Shown here piece after piece: positions 47,101 to 57,500 of a DNA stretch of 64,000 bases. The notes under the pieces were generated by a model. It was not told the DNA's origin, did not search any database, and saw only the letters and a program-made list of their open reading frames with translations. This DNA is from Phytomonas francai (taxonomy: Eukaryota > Euglenozoa > Kinetoplastea > Trypanosomatida > Trypanosomatidae). The stretch's first letter is position 1, and each line of letters opens with the position of its first letter. The stretch covers positions 1 through 64,000 of the forward strand of contig MJCC01000007.1 in NCBI GenBank assembly GCA_001766655.1, written 5' to 3'. The position numbers were made by a program, and so were the translations under genes.

Positions 47101-47420
47101 CTGTGAGCCCCGCTCTCTTTGCCATATTTGATGGTATGGAGGCGTTGCTTATCATTGCGGTAGATTTCCTATGTCACCGCATGGTCGAGGAGGTCCTTCC
47201 ATTAGTCTTAACATGGTACGAGCGGGGATGTCTTCCTCGCATCCCAACAAACACTGATGAACGGGTTAAGGAAGCCTGCAAACATTTTGCGCAGACAGTA
47301 ATAAGAGAAACCCCCATATCCGATCTCCACGAGAAGGTACAAAAACAATGTAGCCCCTTCTTTTCTTTATCCCTACCATCAGTAGGAACTTCTCTTGAAG
47401 ATGATAACATGCCTAGTTAA
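44193..47420 (+). CDS. TTI1: TTI1-like HEAT-repeat protein (1075 aa)
   Basis: The whole protein is helical repeat, with a Glu/Lys-rich linker near residues 850-930. Several segments can be laid on TELO2-interacting protein 1. QVYHRQVVAATILRFLSL corresponds to the YRKQAAMILNEL region of human TTI1. The pattern around IRDAAIECIRQCIDASC and FLSACLPLVDAASRAV, and a C-terminal FLCHRMVEEVLPLVLTWYERG, correspond to FLRRRFCKDVLPKL. The overall length almost equals human TTI1 (1089). TTI1 works with TEL2 and TTI2 as a chaperone adaptor for PI3K-like kinases such as TOR and ATM/ATR. HEAT proteins diverge quickly, so this call is moderate; an importin-like or other HEAT scaffold is the alternative. The ATG at 44193 follows an acceptor by 72 nt. 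Confidence 0.6.
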   Translation: MNNETLCLLLEDLVKNMNKVSSINELLQILQQAFVEVFIKPNLLDEHKQSSPSSTPKSSQISSLGSDEETKVSLVRSVRIFHEKGAKLHSVFFENEAYHTQAALFILEMLKSLSGNSKQWFKELQVESLSACVAVFKAIGTRNVRKCLPGVVSATVRYLDRSHLGKDPAVVQLKALHVLHSALMISFSSKENELWIVETIGHLSNVMRPLLDPKKLTKNGYNESTVYRIKAFFSNMMCCPGMEFGETSVLAQDLVVAFAVVENLHHLQGTCDSEGGRKWEDWDTGSHLSRTATEEDVVLRLKTKTAAQALSSALRQLNGVELLHVVTTVLRFSFLRPIIISGLEDGVMVFKTLVRKLIRIVATEMMEDALYTSRQPRRYPTGVVDEALECLAHALAEVNVHNPDPCGASATETYETSGEFLTNIILDECDAILQDWDLYMIHAPAIYVLSRVVLWQFKPIPNSLHNSFGSALKEGEGGRTSYFPEPADFIAVGAFEQLWSVVAAPHLWNITEDEELCNYQQVYHRQVVAATILRFLSLTASDVLKPSVLLGGVEGRSNFERFNTLVLYLILEKASAAGIVRDAAIECIRQCIDASCENDPMSYFLSACLPLVDAASRAVKQPFLRSSVASVLRGIIEFLVEGGFSTSPKYSYQCMPSDQKATKNGSHNTDDYKTGINMVTFMLHGRSSGLSLLVHQRLSTAEVRAVIQRCLFKDESVISRVADFVRSAVDTAADGCRIAAADIDESGLKATLTLMRDCFNMATLLNMCTEREAADDEFDCQTTSYNSHVKLLQLRVLEAIMLVISHCAQHTNVFTYAVDVLIRGLTSFLTTKQAETWRQACAEELAETRRKARMGDGEGGEKSHRVVGLVGNGDQSPCDDKEDEQEELTTLKAPPLPWTAETASSNSKVLLPKEEKESVIVLPRSHLKTVYRVYLCLFAKLKEPIALFTTTAFQSGKRSGEERRRMEAVPVSPALFAIFDGMEALLIIAVDFLCHRMVEEVLPLVLTWYERGCLPRIPTNTDERVKEACKHFAQTVIRETPISDLHEKVQKQCSPFFSLSLPSVGTSLEDDNMPS

Positions 47421-48075
47421 AGGAAAGTGATGGGCTCAAGCAGCTCCAGTACTGTAAGGGATGGTAAAAATAGATTGTCAGTAACAGACCAAACATTCAT
47501 TGCCTAAGGTGCAAGCGTGTGGGGGAGGACAAGGGAAAGTACACTGTGTGAATGAGTTATTCTACATTGCTTCTAATAATCGGTTTGGATCGGGATTTTA
47601 TTACTTAATTACCAAAACGTTTGTGCCCATAACAACGAAACGCATTGTGTGTTAAATGTTTTCCTATCGTTTGTGCTGACATATCTGATCTACGGATGTT
47701 TTAATAGATTTCACTATTTCACTTCGACTATTTATATAATTCCTATTTTATTCATCTTTGTGATGTGTGTTGAGGGCAACAATTAATACCCATAAGCACA
47801 CAAAACAGGCATAGCTATATATCAGGAGGAGCATACTCTTCACATAGTTTTACTTTTTGGAGTACAAAGTAAGCGTATTGTAAAATATTAAAAGAGAAAG
47901 GAGTAGTACGATTCAAGGACCTTTTATTATAAGCAGAATTTCCACTCATCCTTCACTTATTTTTAAAGTGTTTTTATTTATGCATCAAGGAAAGGAATCC
48001 CTTTAGATCGTACCGTATTCGATCACACACGCATTAAAATTTAAGTACTTTGCAACCCGGCTTGTATTACTTACT
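47421..48075. other. intergenic region, TTI1-like to SCC2
   Basis: AT-rich spacer of 655 bases. A pyrimidine-rich tract at 47940-47964 with AG at 47967-47968 is a plausible acceptor for SCC2 (leader about 107 nt). No gene is seen. Confidence 0.55.
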
Positions 48076-51000
48076 ATGGATGTAACATTCAGAGAGGAAA
48101 TTAGTGCAGCGGAGTTCCCACGACCCATGATGACCTCACTGGAGTGTGCAGTTAGTCCTATTCACCACCTCCTCCTTTCCTATCCAATTCCAGAACTTAT
48201 CGTTCCATCGAATATCACTTCCTCTCTGCCGTCCACAGATAGATACCATCAAGAAAACTTGCATGATAATGAAAAGCACTCGGGTATAAAACTTCAGGCC
48301 TCTGAACTTCCCGGAGAAGCAGTGAAACCAGAACAAAGTGGTATCAAGGAAAGTCTGTGGGAACTGGTAGAAGTAGAAGCGCTGGCGCAGAACATGCAGA
48401 CATGTATCACTGATCTCTTACATAGTGGACGATATACTCGATTCCTGCAAGAAGAATTCCATAGCGAGTCTTGTGCTGCCGTGTCCAGCACATCTATGAC
48501 GACTACGGCTGCCACACCAAGGCAGGCTGATGAATCTACCAAATGTATCTCTACTGCCGTTGCCATATCGTATTTGGAGAAACAGGTCACTGAATCGCTA
48601 ATGGTACAGCTTAGCTCAGCAACTTGCAGAGCCACTACCATTTCCCGCCCCAGTAGTTCGAAGGATACTCCAAGTGGTAGCTGCACCTCAGGCTCCCGCA
48701 CGACTCCTCAGCTGCGCAAGACTTCATTGTGCTCTCAACAGCAGCAGCACCAGCAGGCCTCTTCTGAAGTAAAACCTCTCATTCAAAATTCTATGACAGC
48801 GGATTCACTGCCCTCAGAATGGAGTTCTTCGCCTATAGTTGAGGCGGGTATCGCGAGAAAGGGCATCTTAGACAAGATGCTAGAAAATATTGATACCCTT
48901 CCCGAGGACACTACAGTGCTTCTGTCCTTTGCGTACACACCTGCGTTGGCACCCGACTCCTTCAAAGAAGCTCCCACGGAGAAGTTAACTTCTTTGGTTT
49001 CTGCCTTAGTAGGGGATGGTAAAGCTGGGGATGTAAAGGGTATGGAAGGGAAGAAAGACCCGTCATCTTCTCAAAAAGACTGGCTAAGGACTGTACGCGG
49101 TATGTGCTGCATCACACTTGTGTCCTGCCCTGCGTTTGACGTCAAGCTGATACCTGACGGCACAATTGAACGTCTTATTACCATCTTTGCTGGCGTTGTT
49201 TGGTATGTGACCGCTGAGCTATCTTGCCCTACGCCTGAGAAAAATACACAGGAAAGCAAGTTAGCACGGAACCGAGGGACTAAAAGCAATGCAACTGGAG
49301 AGAACATGCGTCCAAGGAGCCAAGTCATGTCGAACGAGCTGAACGTTTCCAATAGGCATAATTTTATCCCCCCTAAAACGATGCTGAAGTGGGTCGAAGC
49401 ACTTCGCTTCTTTTTGCAGCGGTTGGCCCCAGTTGTTTGCAATCGCACATTGGACTTAGTCCTGGACACTGAACTTATCCGGCTTGAAGACCTTGTTTAC
49501 CATGTGCTGTTTGTGGCCCCACATCGCTCCATAACAAGGGACGCATACCTCTGGTATACCAACTATATAAATGATTGTGCCCTGCACACCTACCATTGCT
49601 TGTGGAATCGACTCGAATCTCAGCGTACTGTCACAGCCAGGCGCTTTTTTCAACGAATGCTACTCTCCAACTATCTCACACTACGAACTCTTGCGTGTGC
49701 GGATGGAAAGAAGCTGCTGCCACTGACTGTCGCAGTGCTCAGTGCTGCACAATCGGTACCTATGGATACCAATGCAGCCGGTTCCGATCTCGTAGTATGC
49801 CTCCAAAGCCAATGCGATTTGTGGGCTGACTGTTTATTGCAACAACTGATTTTCGAGCACGAAAAGGACGAGAAACCACTCCAAACCATTACATGGAGTG
49901 TACTGACCTTGTTTTTGGAAGATCTAGTCGAACTCATTGGGGCACCGAACTGGCCAGGTGCTGATATTCTCCTTCGTTCGTGTGTAATTTCCTTTAAAAA
50001 AACGTTTTTCGAAAGTAATATTCGCCGACAATGTACTAAAGGTACCAGGATTGCTTCCTCTATGAGTGCTGCCATTGACGCTATTGCAGAGGTGACGCTC
50101 AAGTTGTTTCATCCGACAATAACCGGTCTGTCTTCCGTGCTTCATCCCCAGAAGCTTCAAAGAGGGGAGGCTCTCAACGCGGTGATGAACGAGTCCTTTA
50201 TGGAATACTGGGTCGATGCGACACAATGGCGTGAAGTGGGGGAAAAGTCTGGCAAAGCACCTGTCAGTTCAGGTCCGTCTTGGCCCAAACCTGGCGCTGT
50301 ACAGAGTGAAAACTGTAATGCTAATGAACTAAATGCAGGGAAATGTAATGCAGCTTTCACCACTAGCCATGATATCGAACACACTGTATGCAGGGGTGAA
50401 AATGATGGGATATCCATCACAGACCAAATTAGGGGGTTAATTTACTATGCACTTTCTCATTATGCAGAAGCTGCCTCGGCGGCGGATGAGAGCTCACTAT
50501 GGCTTCACGCACGCGCCGTGCACGTGTTAGACTGGCACCTAAACAGCCCCACCCCTCTACCGGTGAGCACGTTAGATCGACTGATCCGGGCCAAGGCAGT
50601 GCCATGTGCAGGTGTGCGCGTTGATTTAGCGGAGCTTCATCATTTGGGGCGTACGCTATGCGCACAAGGAGACGAATCGATGCTTGGCTCAAAATCACGG
50701 TTAATGCTCGTATCTCTCCTACTGAATGTTTTATATGTCAAAGATGATCACGGGCAAGAAGCATTGTTAACATCAGATGTAGTAGCCCAAAAAAGCCTAC
50801 ACCACCTTTCTCGTATCGCAGAGATGTGTCCTTTGGTATCTCGGTTAATGTGGCCGATTGCACGGCGATGCACTCGAGAGAACTGCGCACGGGTGCGAGA
50901 ATTAAGTGTGTCACTGCTGCTGGCATTACTAAGGAGTGTGCTAACTGCTTTTGATAGAGTAAACACCCTGCCTGTGGAGGAGTGGAATCTTACCACTGAC

Positions 51001-54000
51001 GTCGTCAGCTCACTTCTTCTGCTATTGGATGACAAAAGCGTAATGGTAGTGTCACGCACCATAGCGGCCCTTGACACGTTGCTAACGAATCGTCTGTACG
51101 CTAGTCTACTGGATTCCGCCCCAGGCAAAGAATTGTTGGGCTTCATCCAGTATAGGCTGCTGTTAAAAGTAAAAGACGAGAGACATAGTATTGAGATTAC
51201 TAAGCTTTTTTGTAGGCGTTGGGTACTCGGGTTATCGGAGAGCGAAGATGATATTGTTTCTACAACCATGGGTATGATGCACCATATTCGCCTCACTGAT
51301 GAGCTTCTTGTGCTTGTTCGGCAAAGTGCCCCTGAGTATCCGTACGAGGTGCAAGACGATCATCCACTCATTCATTTACTACGTGGTTTAAGGCAGCTGG
51401 AGGTCACGGCGCCACCACTAGAACCGGTGGAAGTTACTGGAATCGCACGAGAGATGCAGAAGAGTGGCGGGATAGATATCCAAAACATCATGCGAAACGT
51501 GGCGCGAAGTTTATGGATTCGTCAACAATCTGAAAGCACTGCTGAAGGAAGTGTTCTCTGCATGGCAACCCTCCGTGTGCTTGCCGTCGTGGCGAACGAA
51601 TGGTTAGAGCTGTTGATAGATATTATTGTATCTGGGCTCGAAGATCCTCTGGCCTTCACGCCTCCTTCCCCTGACGACAAAGAATCTAAAAGAGGAAAGG
51701 AATGGCTTGGCGGTGTACTTCTGCAAACTTGTCAGGTTGTTAAGGCGGTGCTTTCATTCCCAAAGGTCCCGCCAATCTCCCTCGAGCATCTCGCACGCTC
51801 CTTGACAAAACTGTTGTCCAAGTACACAGGACCTTTTCAACAGCGCATCATCGCGTCCTCATGTGGTGCGCTTGCCTCAATGATCACCTGTGGAGCTAAA
51901 CATAAACTCTCCACTCACATTAACCAAACTTACTTACGGGTTTTCTATTCTCTTATGAACTTGTACTACATGCGCGCAAAAGGCCTGCTGCCGGAGCTAA
52001 AGAGCCAACCGCAAAACATCGCCTACATACAGCGTTTTTTATTTCTCCTTTCTGAAATGTTAAGGTCATACCCTGGATGGCGAACGCCCCATCCCGTACT
52101 GCACCAAGATGCCGCGGCGTCCTGCGGGACCCCTGTCCCTAATATGTTAGTCAAGGGTGGTGGGATTTGTGAAAACATCTACGAACTGGTCGTGGAAGTC
52201 CGCACCCAATGCGACGAGGGCACACGTTCACGGCTTAACGTGATCGCGCTTCGTGTGCTGGCATCTTTGTGTATGCTCCAGCCTATTGAATTTTTGCATC
52301 GGTGCGAACCGTATCTTATGGAGGCGCTCAGTGACCCAAACGATGTGGCCCACCAAACACAAGGTCTCACCTTTATACTAGATTTCTTGGCAGACGAGAA
52401 TGCTAGGGTTGATTGTGCTGCACGTCTGGCATCGAAAACGGGCCAAAATGCTGTTGTATTATCTGATCAAGATTCAGAAAAAAGTGACGAGGAGGGCGGT
52501 TTGCACGTGAAGCCACAAAGCCGTCAGCCTCCCAGAGGTATTAAAAGGACTCGTGTTGCCGTGGCGACAGCTCAGGATGCCCTTAGCCTACCAGAACAGA
52601 GCAGTGGCATGGCCACCTGGGTCATGCAGCGATTTCATTTACTCATCATTGAGCGGTGCAGAAGCGAACATGTGGCGGTTCGCAAACTGTGTTTGGACAT
52701 ATTGCAGTTGACCGCACAAGGTGGGTTTTTGCCACCGGTCAAGTACCTTCACGCACTGGTCGCGCTGGCGGCGGATGTTGACTCTGACCTGCGGCAGCGC
52801 GCGGGGCAATTTTTACTAACCTACCGTGATCAGCACGAAGACATCATCACCTCGCTCGCAAGTCGTGGGATAGAGTTGGCGTATGATATTCATCACTTGT
52901 GCGGAGTCAACCTCATCCAAAGTGCGACTACTTCTAGCGGTGGTGCAGGTGTAGGACAAAGCGTGCACGCCCAACTGTTCACACTGATGCACAAGCCCTC
53001 TCGGGACGGGCTTATCGTGTCACTTCTGAGGTACTTTTGCAACGAATCCAAGGCAGAGGTGTGGTTTAGAGAACATGATAGTAGGGCATGGAAGAAGCCT
53101 TTAGAGGATGTGTTTCGCGTTTTGAACCCGATCACTTTCCTGGGGCACTTGGCAGTGGTTATTGCTACACTTCCATTTAGCTCCGAAGGCGATATCTTGC
53201 ACCTTTTGCAGCGCTGTCGCGCTGGTATTGACCTGCACGGCGAAAGTGTGCTAGATCAGGTTTCATCCTTGCTCACAAACTACCGGGGGGGGAGAAACAG
53301 AAGTGCACAAGTGGGCGGTATCAGGCAACCTTTAATGAACATGGTATGTCTTTGGAAATGTGTATGTGTGGTGCTACTTGTATACGTTCAACGCGCCATG
53401 CGCACGGAATACCGGTTGAAGTCATTAAAGCTTCAGAATTCCTCTTCGCAAGGCAACCTCTTACACACCTCCCTTCACCAGCAAGATCACAGAAACAATA
53501 CAATCGCAGTCTTTTATCCTAGCGTGGAGTCATTGGTACGCCATGCCAGTGTTCTCCTTCCCCTATGCAGTGGACCTGACGACGTCCATGAGCATGACAG
53601 TAATGCAGTCAACAAAAAGAAACAAAAGAAAAGCAAGGATGCACTGCTGACGGTTCCAACTAAAGAAACAGAAGAAGCTTTGGTGTTTCTGCGTCAAGAA
53701 CTTGAGAACGGCTTACTTGAAGAAGGTATCAGTGGAGTCGAGCGTGGATATGGTGCAGCGAGGTCAACAGGCACAGGCCAGCAGCACCAAAGGAAACGAA
53801 TGCGCGCGGTGAAAAACACGCGAAAGCGGCATGTGCCGCAACGAAAAGAAAGTTGCAGCACACAAAGTGACTCCCTCATTAGTAGTCACTCAACTCGTTC
53901 GTTTTCACCTTCGTCAGAAGGGAATCCTGATACCACAGAAGAAGATACTAAAACTGCTTCTTTCTCAGAAAATTCGTCGATAACAAACGAATGTGATTCA

Positions 54001-54006
54001 GTGTAG
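48076..54006 (+). CDS. SCC2: cohesin loader SCC2/NIPBL/Mis4 homologue (1976 aa)
   Basis: A very long HEAT-repeat protein. The C-terminal region (about residues 1530-1750) has the order of the NIPBL C-terminal domain. AVRKLCLDILQLTAQGGFLPP is followed by a VDSDLRQRAGQFLLTYRDQH segment, like the RNKADQQLVEIDKKY block. Then ASRGIELAYDIHHLCG, HAQLFTLMHKPSRDGLIVSL like the LYSMIRGNRQHRRAFLISLL block, and a final IATLPFSSEGDILHLLQRC like FPYQTQEEPLFIMHHI. The first 300 residues are mostly disordered, matching the loader's flexible N-terminus that binds SCC4, and residues after 1860 form a basic, Ser-rich tail. SCC2 loads the cohesin ring on DNA and stimulates its ATPase. Human NIPBL is about 2800 residues and yeast Scc2 about 1490, so the size is in range. 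Confidence 0.8.
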   Translation: MDVTFREEISAAEFPRPMMTSLECAVSPIHHLLLSYPIPELIVPSNITSSLPSTDRYHQENLHDNEKHSGIKLQASELPGEAVKPEQSGIKESLWELVEVEALAQNMQTCITDLLHSGRYTRFLQEEFHSESCAAVSSTSMTTTAATPRQADESTKCISTAVAISYLEKQVTESLMVQLSSATCRATTISRPSSSKDTPSGSCTSGSRTTPQLRKTSLCSQQQQHQQASSEVKPLIQNSMTADSLPSEWSSSPIVEAGIARKGILDKMLENIDTLPEDTTVLLSFAYTPALAPDSFKEAPTEKLTSLVSALVGDGKAGDVKGMEGKKDPSSSQKDWLRTVRGMCCITLVSCPAFDVKLIPDGTIERLITIFAGVVWYVTAELSCPTPEKNTQESKLARNRGTKSNATGENMRPRSQVMSNELNVSNRHNFIPPKTMLKWVEALRFFLQRLAPVVCNRTLDLVLDTELIRLEDLVYHVLFVAPHRSITRDAYLWYTNYINDCALHTYHCLWNRLESQRTVTARRFFQRMLLSNYLTLRTLACADGKKLLPLTVAVLSAAQSVPMDTNAAGSDLVVCLQSQCDLWADCLLQQLIFEHEKDEKPLQTITWSVLTLFLEDLVELIGAPNWPGADILLRSCVISFKKTFFESNIRRQCTKGTRIASSMSAAIDAIAEVTLKLFHPTITGLSSVLHPQKLQRGEALNAVMNESFMEYWVDATQWREVGEKSGKAPVSSGPSWPKPGAVQSENCNANELNAGKCNAAFTTSHDIEHTVCRGENDGISITDQIRGLIYYALSHYAEAASAADESSLWLHARAVHVLDWHLNSPTPLPVSTLDRLIRAKAVPCAGVRVDLAELHHLGRTLCAQGDESMLGSKSRLMLVSLLLNVLYVKDDHGQEALLTSDVVAQKSLHHLSRIAEMCPLVSRLMWPIARRCTRENCARVRELSVSLLLALLRSVLTAFDRVNTLPVEEWNLTTDVVSSLLLLLDDKSVMVVSRTIAALDTLLTNRLYASLLDSAPGKELLGFIQYRLLLKVKDERHSIEITKLFCRRWVLGLSESEDDIVSTTMGMMHHIRLTDELLVLVRQSAPEYPYEVQDDHPLIHLLRGLRQLEVTAPPLEPVEVTGIAREMQKSGGIDIQNIMRNVARSLWIRQQSESTAEGSVLCMATLRVLAVVANEWLELLIDIIVSGLEDPLAFTPPSPDDKESKRGKEWLGGVLLQTCQVVKAVLSFPKVPPISLEHLARSLTKLLSKYTGPFQQRIIASSCGALASMITCGAKHKLSTHINQTYLRVFYSLMNLYYMRAKGLLPELKSQPQNIAYIQRFLFLLSEMLRSYPGWRTPHPVLHQDAAASCGTPVPNMLVKGGGICENIYELVVEVRTQCDEGTRSRLNVIALRVLASLCMLQPIEFLHRCEPYLMEALSDPNDVAHQTQGLTFILDFLADENARVDCAARLASKTGQNAVVLSDQDSEKSDEEGGLHVKPQSRQPPRGIKRTRVAVATAQDALSLPEQSSGMATWVMQRFHLLIIERCRSEHVAVRKLCLDILQLTAQGGFLPPVKYLHALVALAADVDSDLRQRAGQFLLTYRDQHEDIITSLASRGIELAYDIHHLCGVNLIQSATTSSGGAGVGQSVHAQLFTLMHKPSRDGLIVSLLRYFCNESKAEVWFREHDSRAWKKPLEDVFRVLNPITFLGHLAVVIATLPFSSEGDILHLLQRCRAGIDLHGESVLDQVSSLLTNYRGGRNRSAQVGGIRQPLMNMVCLWKCVCVVLLVYVQRAMRTEYRLKSLKLQNSSSQGNLLHTSLHQQDHRNNTIAVFYPSVESLVRHASVLLPLCSGPDDVHEHDSNAVNKKKQKKSKDALLTVPTKETEEALVFLRQELENGLLEEGISGVERGYGAARSTGTGQQHQRKRMRAVKNTRKRHVPQRKESCSTQSDSLISSHSTRSFSPSSEGNPDTTEEDTKTASFSENSSITNECDSV

Positions 54007-54535
54007 CCCCAGAATTCAATTAGGGATAGAGGCTGATATAAATTAGATTTATTCACGCTTTTTTTTTAGTTCACTTTATTCTAACTTTCATTCTCTCATA
54101 CACTGCATAGAAGATACAGAGTACCATAGACACAATTTTGGTGAAGATAACGTGTTTTTTACTGTCTGATTTCATTAGCATACACCATATAGTTTGAGTA
54201 CCCTTTGGAGGGATTTTTACTGTTTATTGATTGCCTCGACATGCTTAAAAATTCTCTTCAAAGGTAATATTCTCTACTTTTCCCGTTCACTCCAATTCAC
54301 AAAGGTGTACTTTTTAGGTGAATTATTTTATCAATTCCCAAAAAAAAAAAAAACCATAATTCTTTACACTGCTAAATAGAAAGAAGTAGAATTTTGGGCA
54401 ACGAGTGTAAAGAGCTCTTTGTCATCATAGAAACCCTTCCAAATGCTGTTTTGTGTCTGCCATTAGAGCAAATAAAGTATTCCTAATAGAATTGCATTAG
54501 GTTTTATATACATTTCCTCTTTTCCAACCAAAAGA
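54007..54535. other. intergenic region, SCC2 to TFIIIC subunit gene
   Basis: AT-rich spacer containing an A-run near 54340 and the acceptor tract for the next gene. No tRNA or other Pol III gene is found next to the TFIIIC gene. Confidence 0.55.
54512..54534 (+). promoter_or_regulatory. probable spliced-leader acceptor for TFIIIC subunit
   Basis: The tract ATTTCCTCTTTTCCAACC is followed by AAA and AG at 54533-54534, which would leave a single base between the acceptor and the start codon at 54536. Confidence 0.45.
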
Positions 54536-57500
54536 ATGTTTCAGGAGGCTTTAGATTTTTCTTTAAGCTTTATTGGCATTCACCTTGGGGATGAAGGATG
54601 CACATTAGCTGCACTCGGAGAGTTCTTGGACAAGGACGTCTTCCCGTTTTGCGGTTGGCAGGCCAACCGTAGTTTGCGTGACAGTGTCATAAAGCTTTTG
54701 CTCAACGAGTATAGCTCTGAAGTGACGCTTTTCCTGTATAACCCCGAAACATTCAACTCCTCAGTGCCCCTCGTCTCGAAGCAAAAGAAAGAAACACCAG
54801 ATTCTCATAGCAATAGTGAGACCCTGAACATGAGTTCAGATAAAGATTACAATGATAAGAAAACCCCTAACATGGGTTCCGGAATGGTTTTACGGAAAAG
54901 CATGACCCCATCTGAACTGTCTCACATCCTCGACGAAAAACCTATATTGTGGGAGGACACCTCTCCAAGATCGATATCTCATCGGGTGCGCATCTGCCCC
55001 TCTCATGAATTGCGTGAAAAAGTCTTCGGTATCCCCATTCGCACCTCCACCGCGCGACAGACCGTAGACTATGTCTCCGAGAACGCCCTCTGTGGATGTG
55101 GCAAGGTTCTTGTAAAGACTAAGCTCCCAGCAAAGTATAAACAGTACATTCTAACAACTGGAATAGCCCGGATGTGCCGCAATCAGATGTTGTCAATGTA
55201 TTATCTTATGGATAGGACTACACGTGAGGTGACATGTAGGTACTTTCCGTGGTATGCAGCACCTTTGACCGAATTAGAAAAGAAAGAAGTAAGCACGACA
55301 TCTGCGCAACATTCCCTCAACAAAGAGAATTGGACACCTGGAAGCAACCGCACACCTCAGCAGCTCACACATCAACGCAGCATAAAAGGCAATCAGCCAA
55401 TAAATCATTATTTCTGGCGTCTACGTCAAACCAACTTACAGTATTACGTTTTTGATCTGAAAACAATCAAGCACGTCGTCAGGGCATCACCAGAAAAGAA
55501 GCTTTTATACCAAGATGCAATCCACACCATTTTTATGTTGCATGGTTTGAACCCGTATCGGCCAAGCGAGTTCACTAGGGCTAATCGCATGCGCTTACGC
55601 CGCATGCTCTTAGAGGCAGGCCTGCGCATCGTAGTGGTGACGATCCCTGTGCGTGATCGTCTGCGGGAGGTCTCTATTGTCATCCCAGAAGAGGATTTCT
55701 ACAATTTATCAAGGAGCAGTATGAGCGCCGTCAAAAAAGTGAAATTGGAAGAAAATGAGATCATATCCTCGATTAGCTATAAGCTAAAGGAAGAAAATGA
55801 TGATGATGATGATGATGGGGACGCGATGGTGCCTGAAGAAGAAGCTTTGAATGAGACAGCCGATGGGTTACGACAAATGCAGCATAACAGTCGGGAAAAT
55901 GATGCAGGGGGGGAAAGCGACACCAGTAGCGACAGTATCAGCGCCTCTGCCTCCGATGATGAAAATTCACCCACACTGAAGACGGGGGGTAAACACCCTA
56001 ACAAAGGGGATCTCCAGAAAATGAATCTGACACTGAAGCGGTCCGAAGCAGCAACAAGCCCACTTTACATATCAGCCGACTGGCCCTTTGATCTACAGTT
56101 CGCTAAGGAAGCCGAAAGGCGACCGATTTCGCTCATGGCGGCGTACCCTCGAATGGTATTTTATCCCAATGAGAAGTTGCGTATCAAGGGATTGAGTTTG
56201 TACATGACAAACTATCTTAAGCGCGGCACATTGGAGACGTATTACACATTGACAGCGCGAAGCAAATCCTTCACGCTGGTATATGCCCCTAAGGCAAAAC
56301 CCTCTAACAAAGTGGTAGACGCGGGGCATGAGGGGGAGCCGACACAAGCCACTCCACTTCCGCCAGGGACATCACAATACGCGATCGATGTCGTTCTGGA
56401 TGCGCTGAAGGCTTCCCCGCATAAGGCCCTCGCTATTCGGGACCTTACTAATATTATTGACAACAAAGCATTGCAGCAGCGCGTGATACCTTACTTGCGA
56501 TCAACCAACCGCATCACGACGACTGGGATTACTCTGAAAAATAAAGAGCGTGTGGGAATTGTGGTGCTGGTCGGGACAACCCTGACCGAGGACGAAAAGC
56601 ACGCTGTCTCGGAGGCCTCTCGAGAAGCCACTCATCACACAGTCGTTCCAGGGGAAATCACTCTTCCCTCTGTCGCCCAAGCTAAGAGGCGGCAACTGAA
56701 ACTGGACATGTCGCTCCCGAATATACCTGCTACAGTGGACGGGGTGGAAAAATCAGAGGCGCATATGAATCTCAGCAATCCGAGCTTCCGCACGGCCGCC
56801 GTGGCGCGCAAAATAATGACCATACGCAACGGCTACGCACGTAGCACGTTCTATCGTGCTGGTCGTTTGCACCTAGAGTTGTGGAAACAGTGGTATGATG
56901 CCATTCATCAAGGTGACTGCTGTTCTGCCGAGGGCACAACGACGTACTCTATGGGTGTGCAAGATATATACGATAACATGTCACTGAGCACATTTTGCAT
57001 TGTAATTGGCTTTGCTGGGTTGGATCTTGCTACTGTGCTGGTTGATCATCGCGGCCACAATGCTCATTCCACCTCAGGCGGTGTCTCATGGGCTACTCCT
57101 CTTCGTCTGCTGCCCCCAAGTGTAAAGGAAATCTGTCAAGAGCAAGGGGTTCAACCATTACTTCACGGTCTCAGTGTTCTACAAAGATATGGACTAATTC
57201 GAAGCGATGAAGTGCTTGATTGCTTTGTTACAAAGAGTCTACAGGACATTAAAATTGCATTAGAGTGCTATGCCACTGATTCGGTGAGGAGTAACACCAT
57301 TATTTTGCATGACAATACGCGCTACACACCATCCATGACTATGTGCGCCGTCCTAAGGTATTGGCTTCCCATTTGGTGTAGAAGCGTCAAACATGCAGTC
57401 ATCATCCACATGTCAGAGCTCTATGAGGCAGAACCGAATCCCACGATTGAAACCCTGGTCGCACTGAACAGGCGGCTGCGCTTTAATGTCTGTATCCTCG

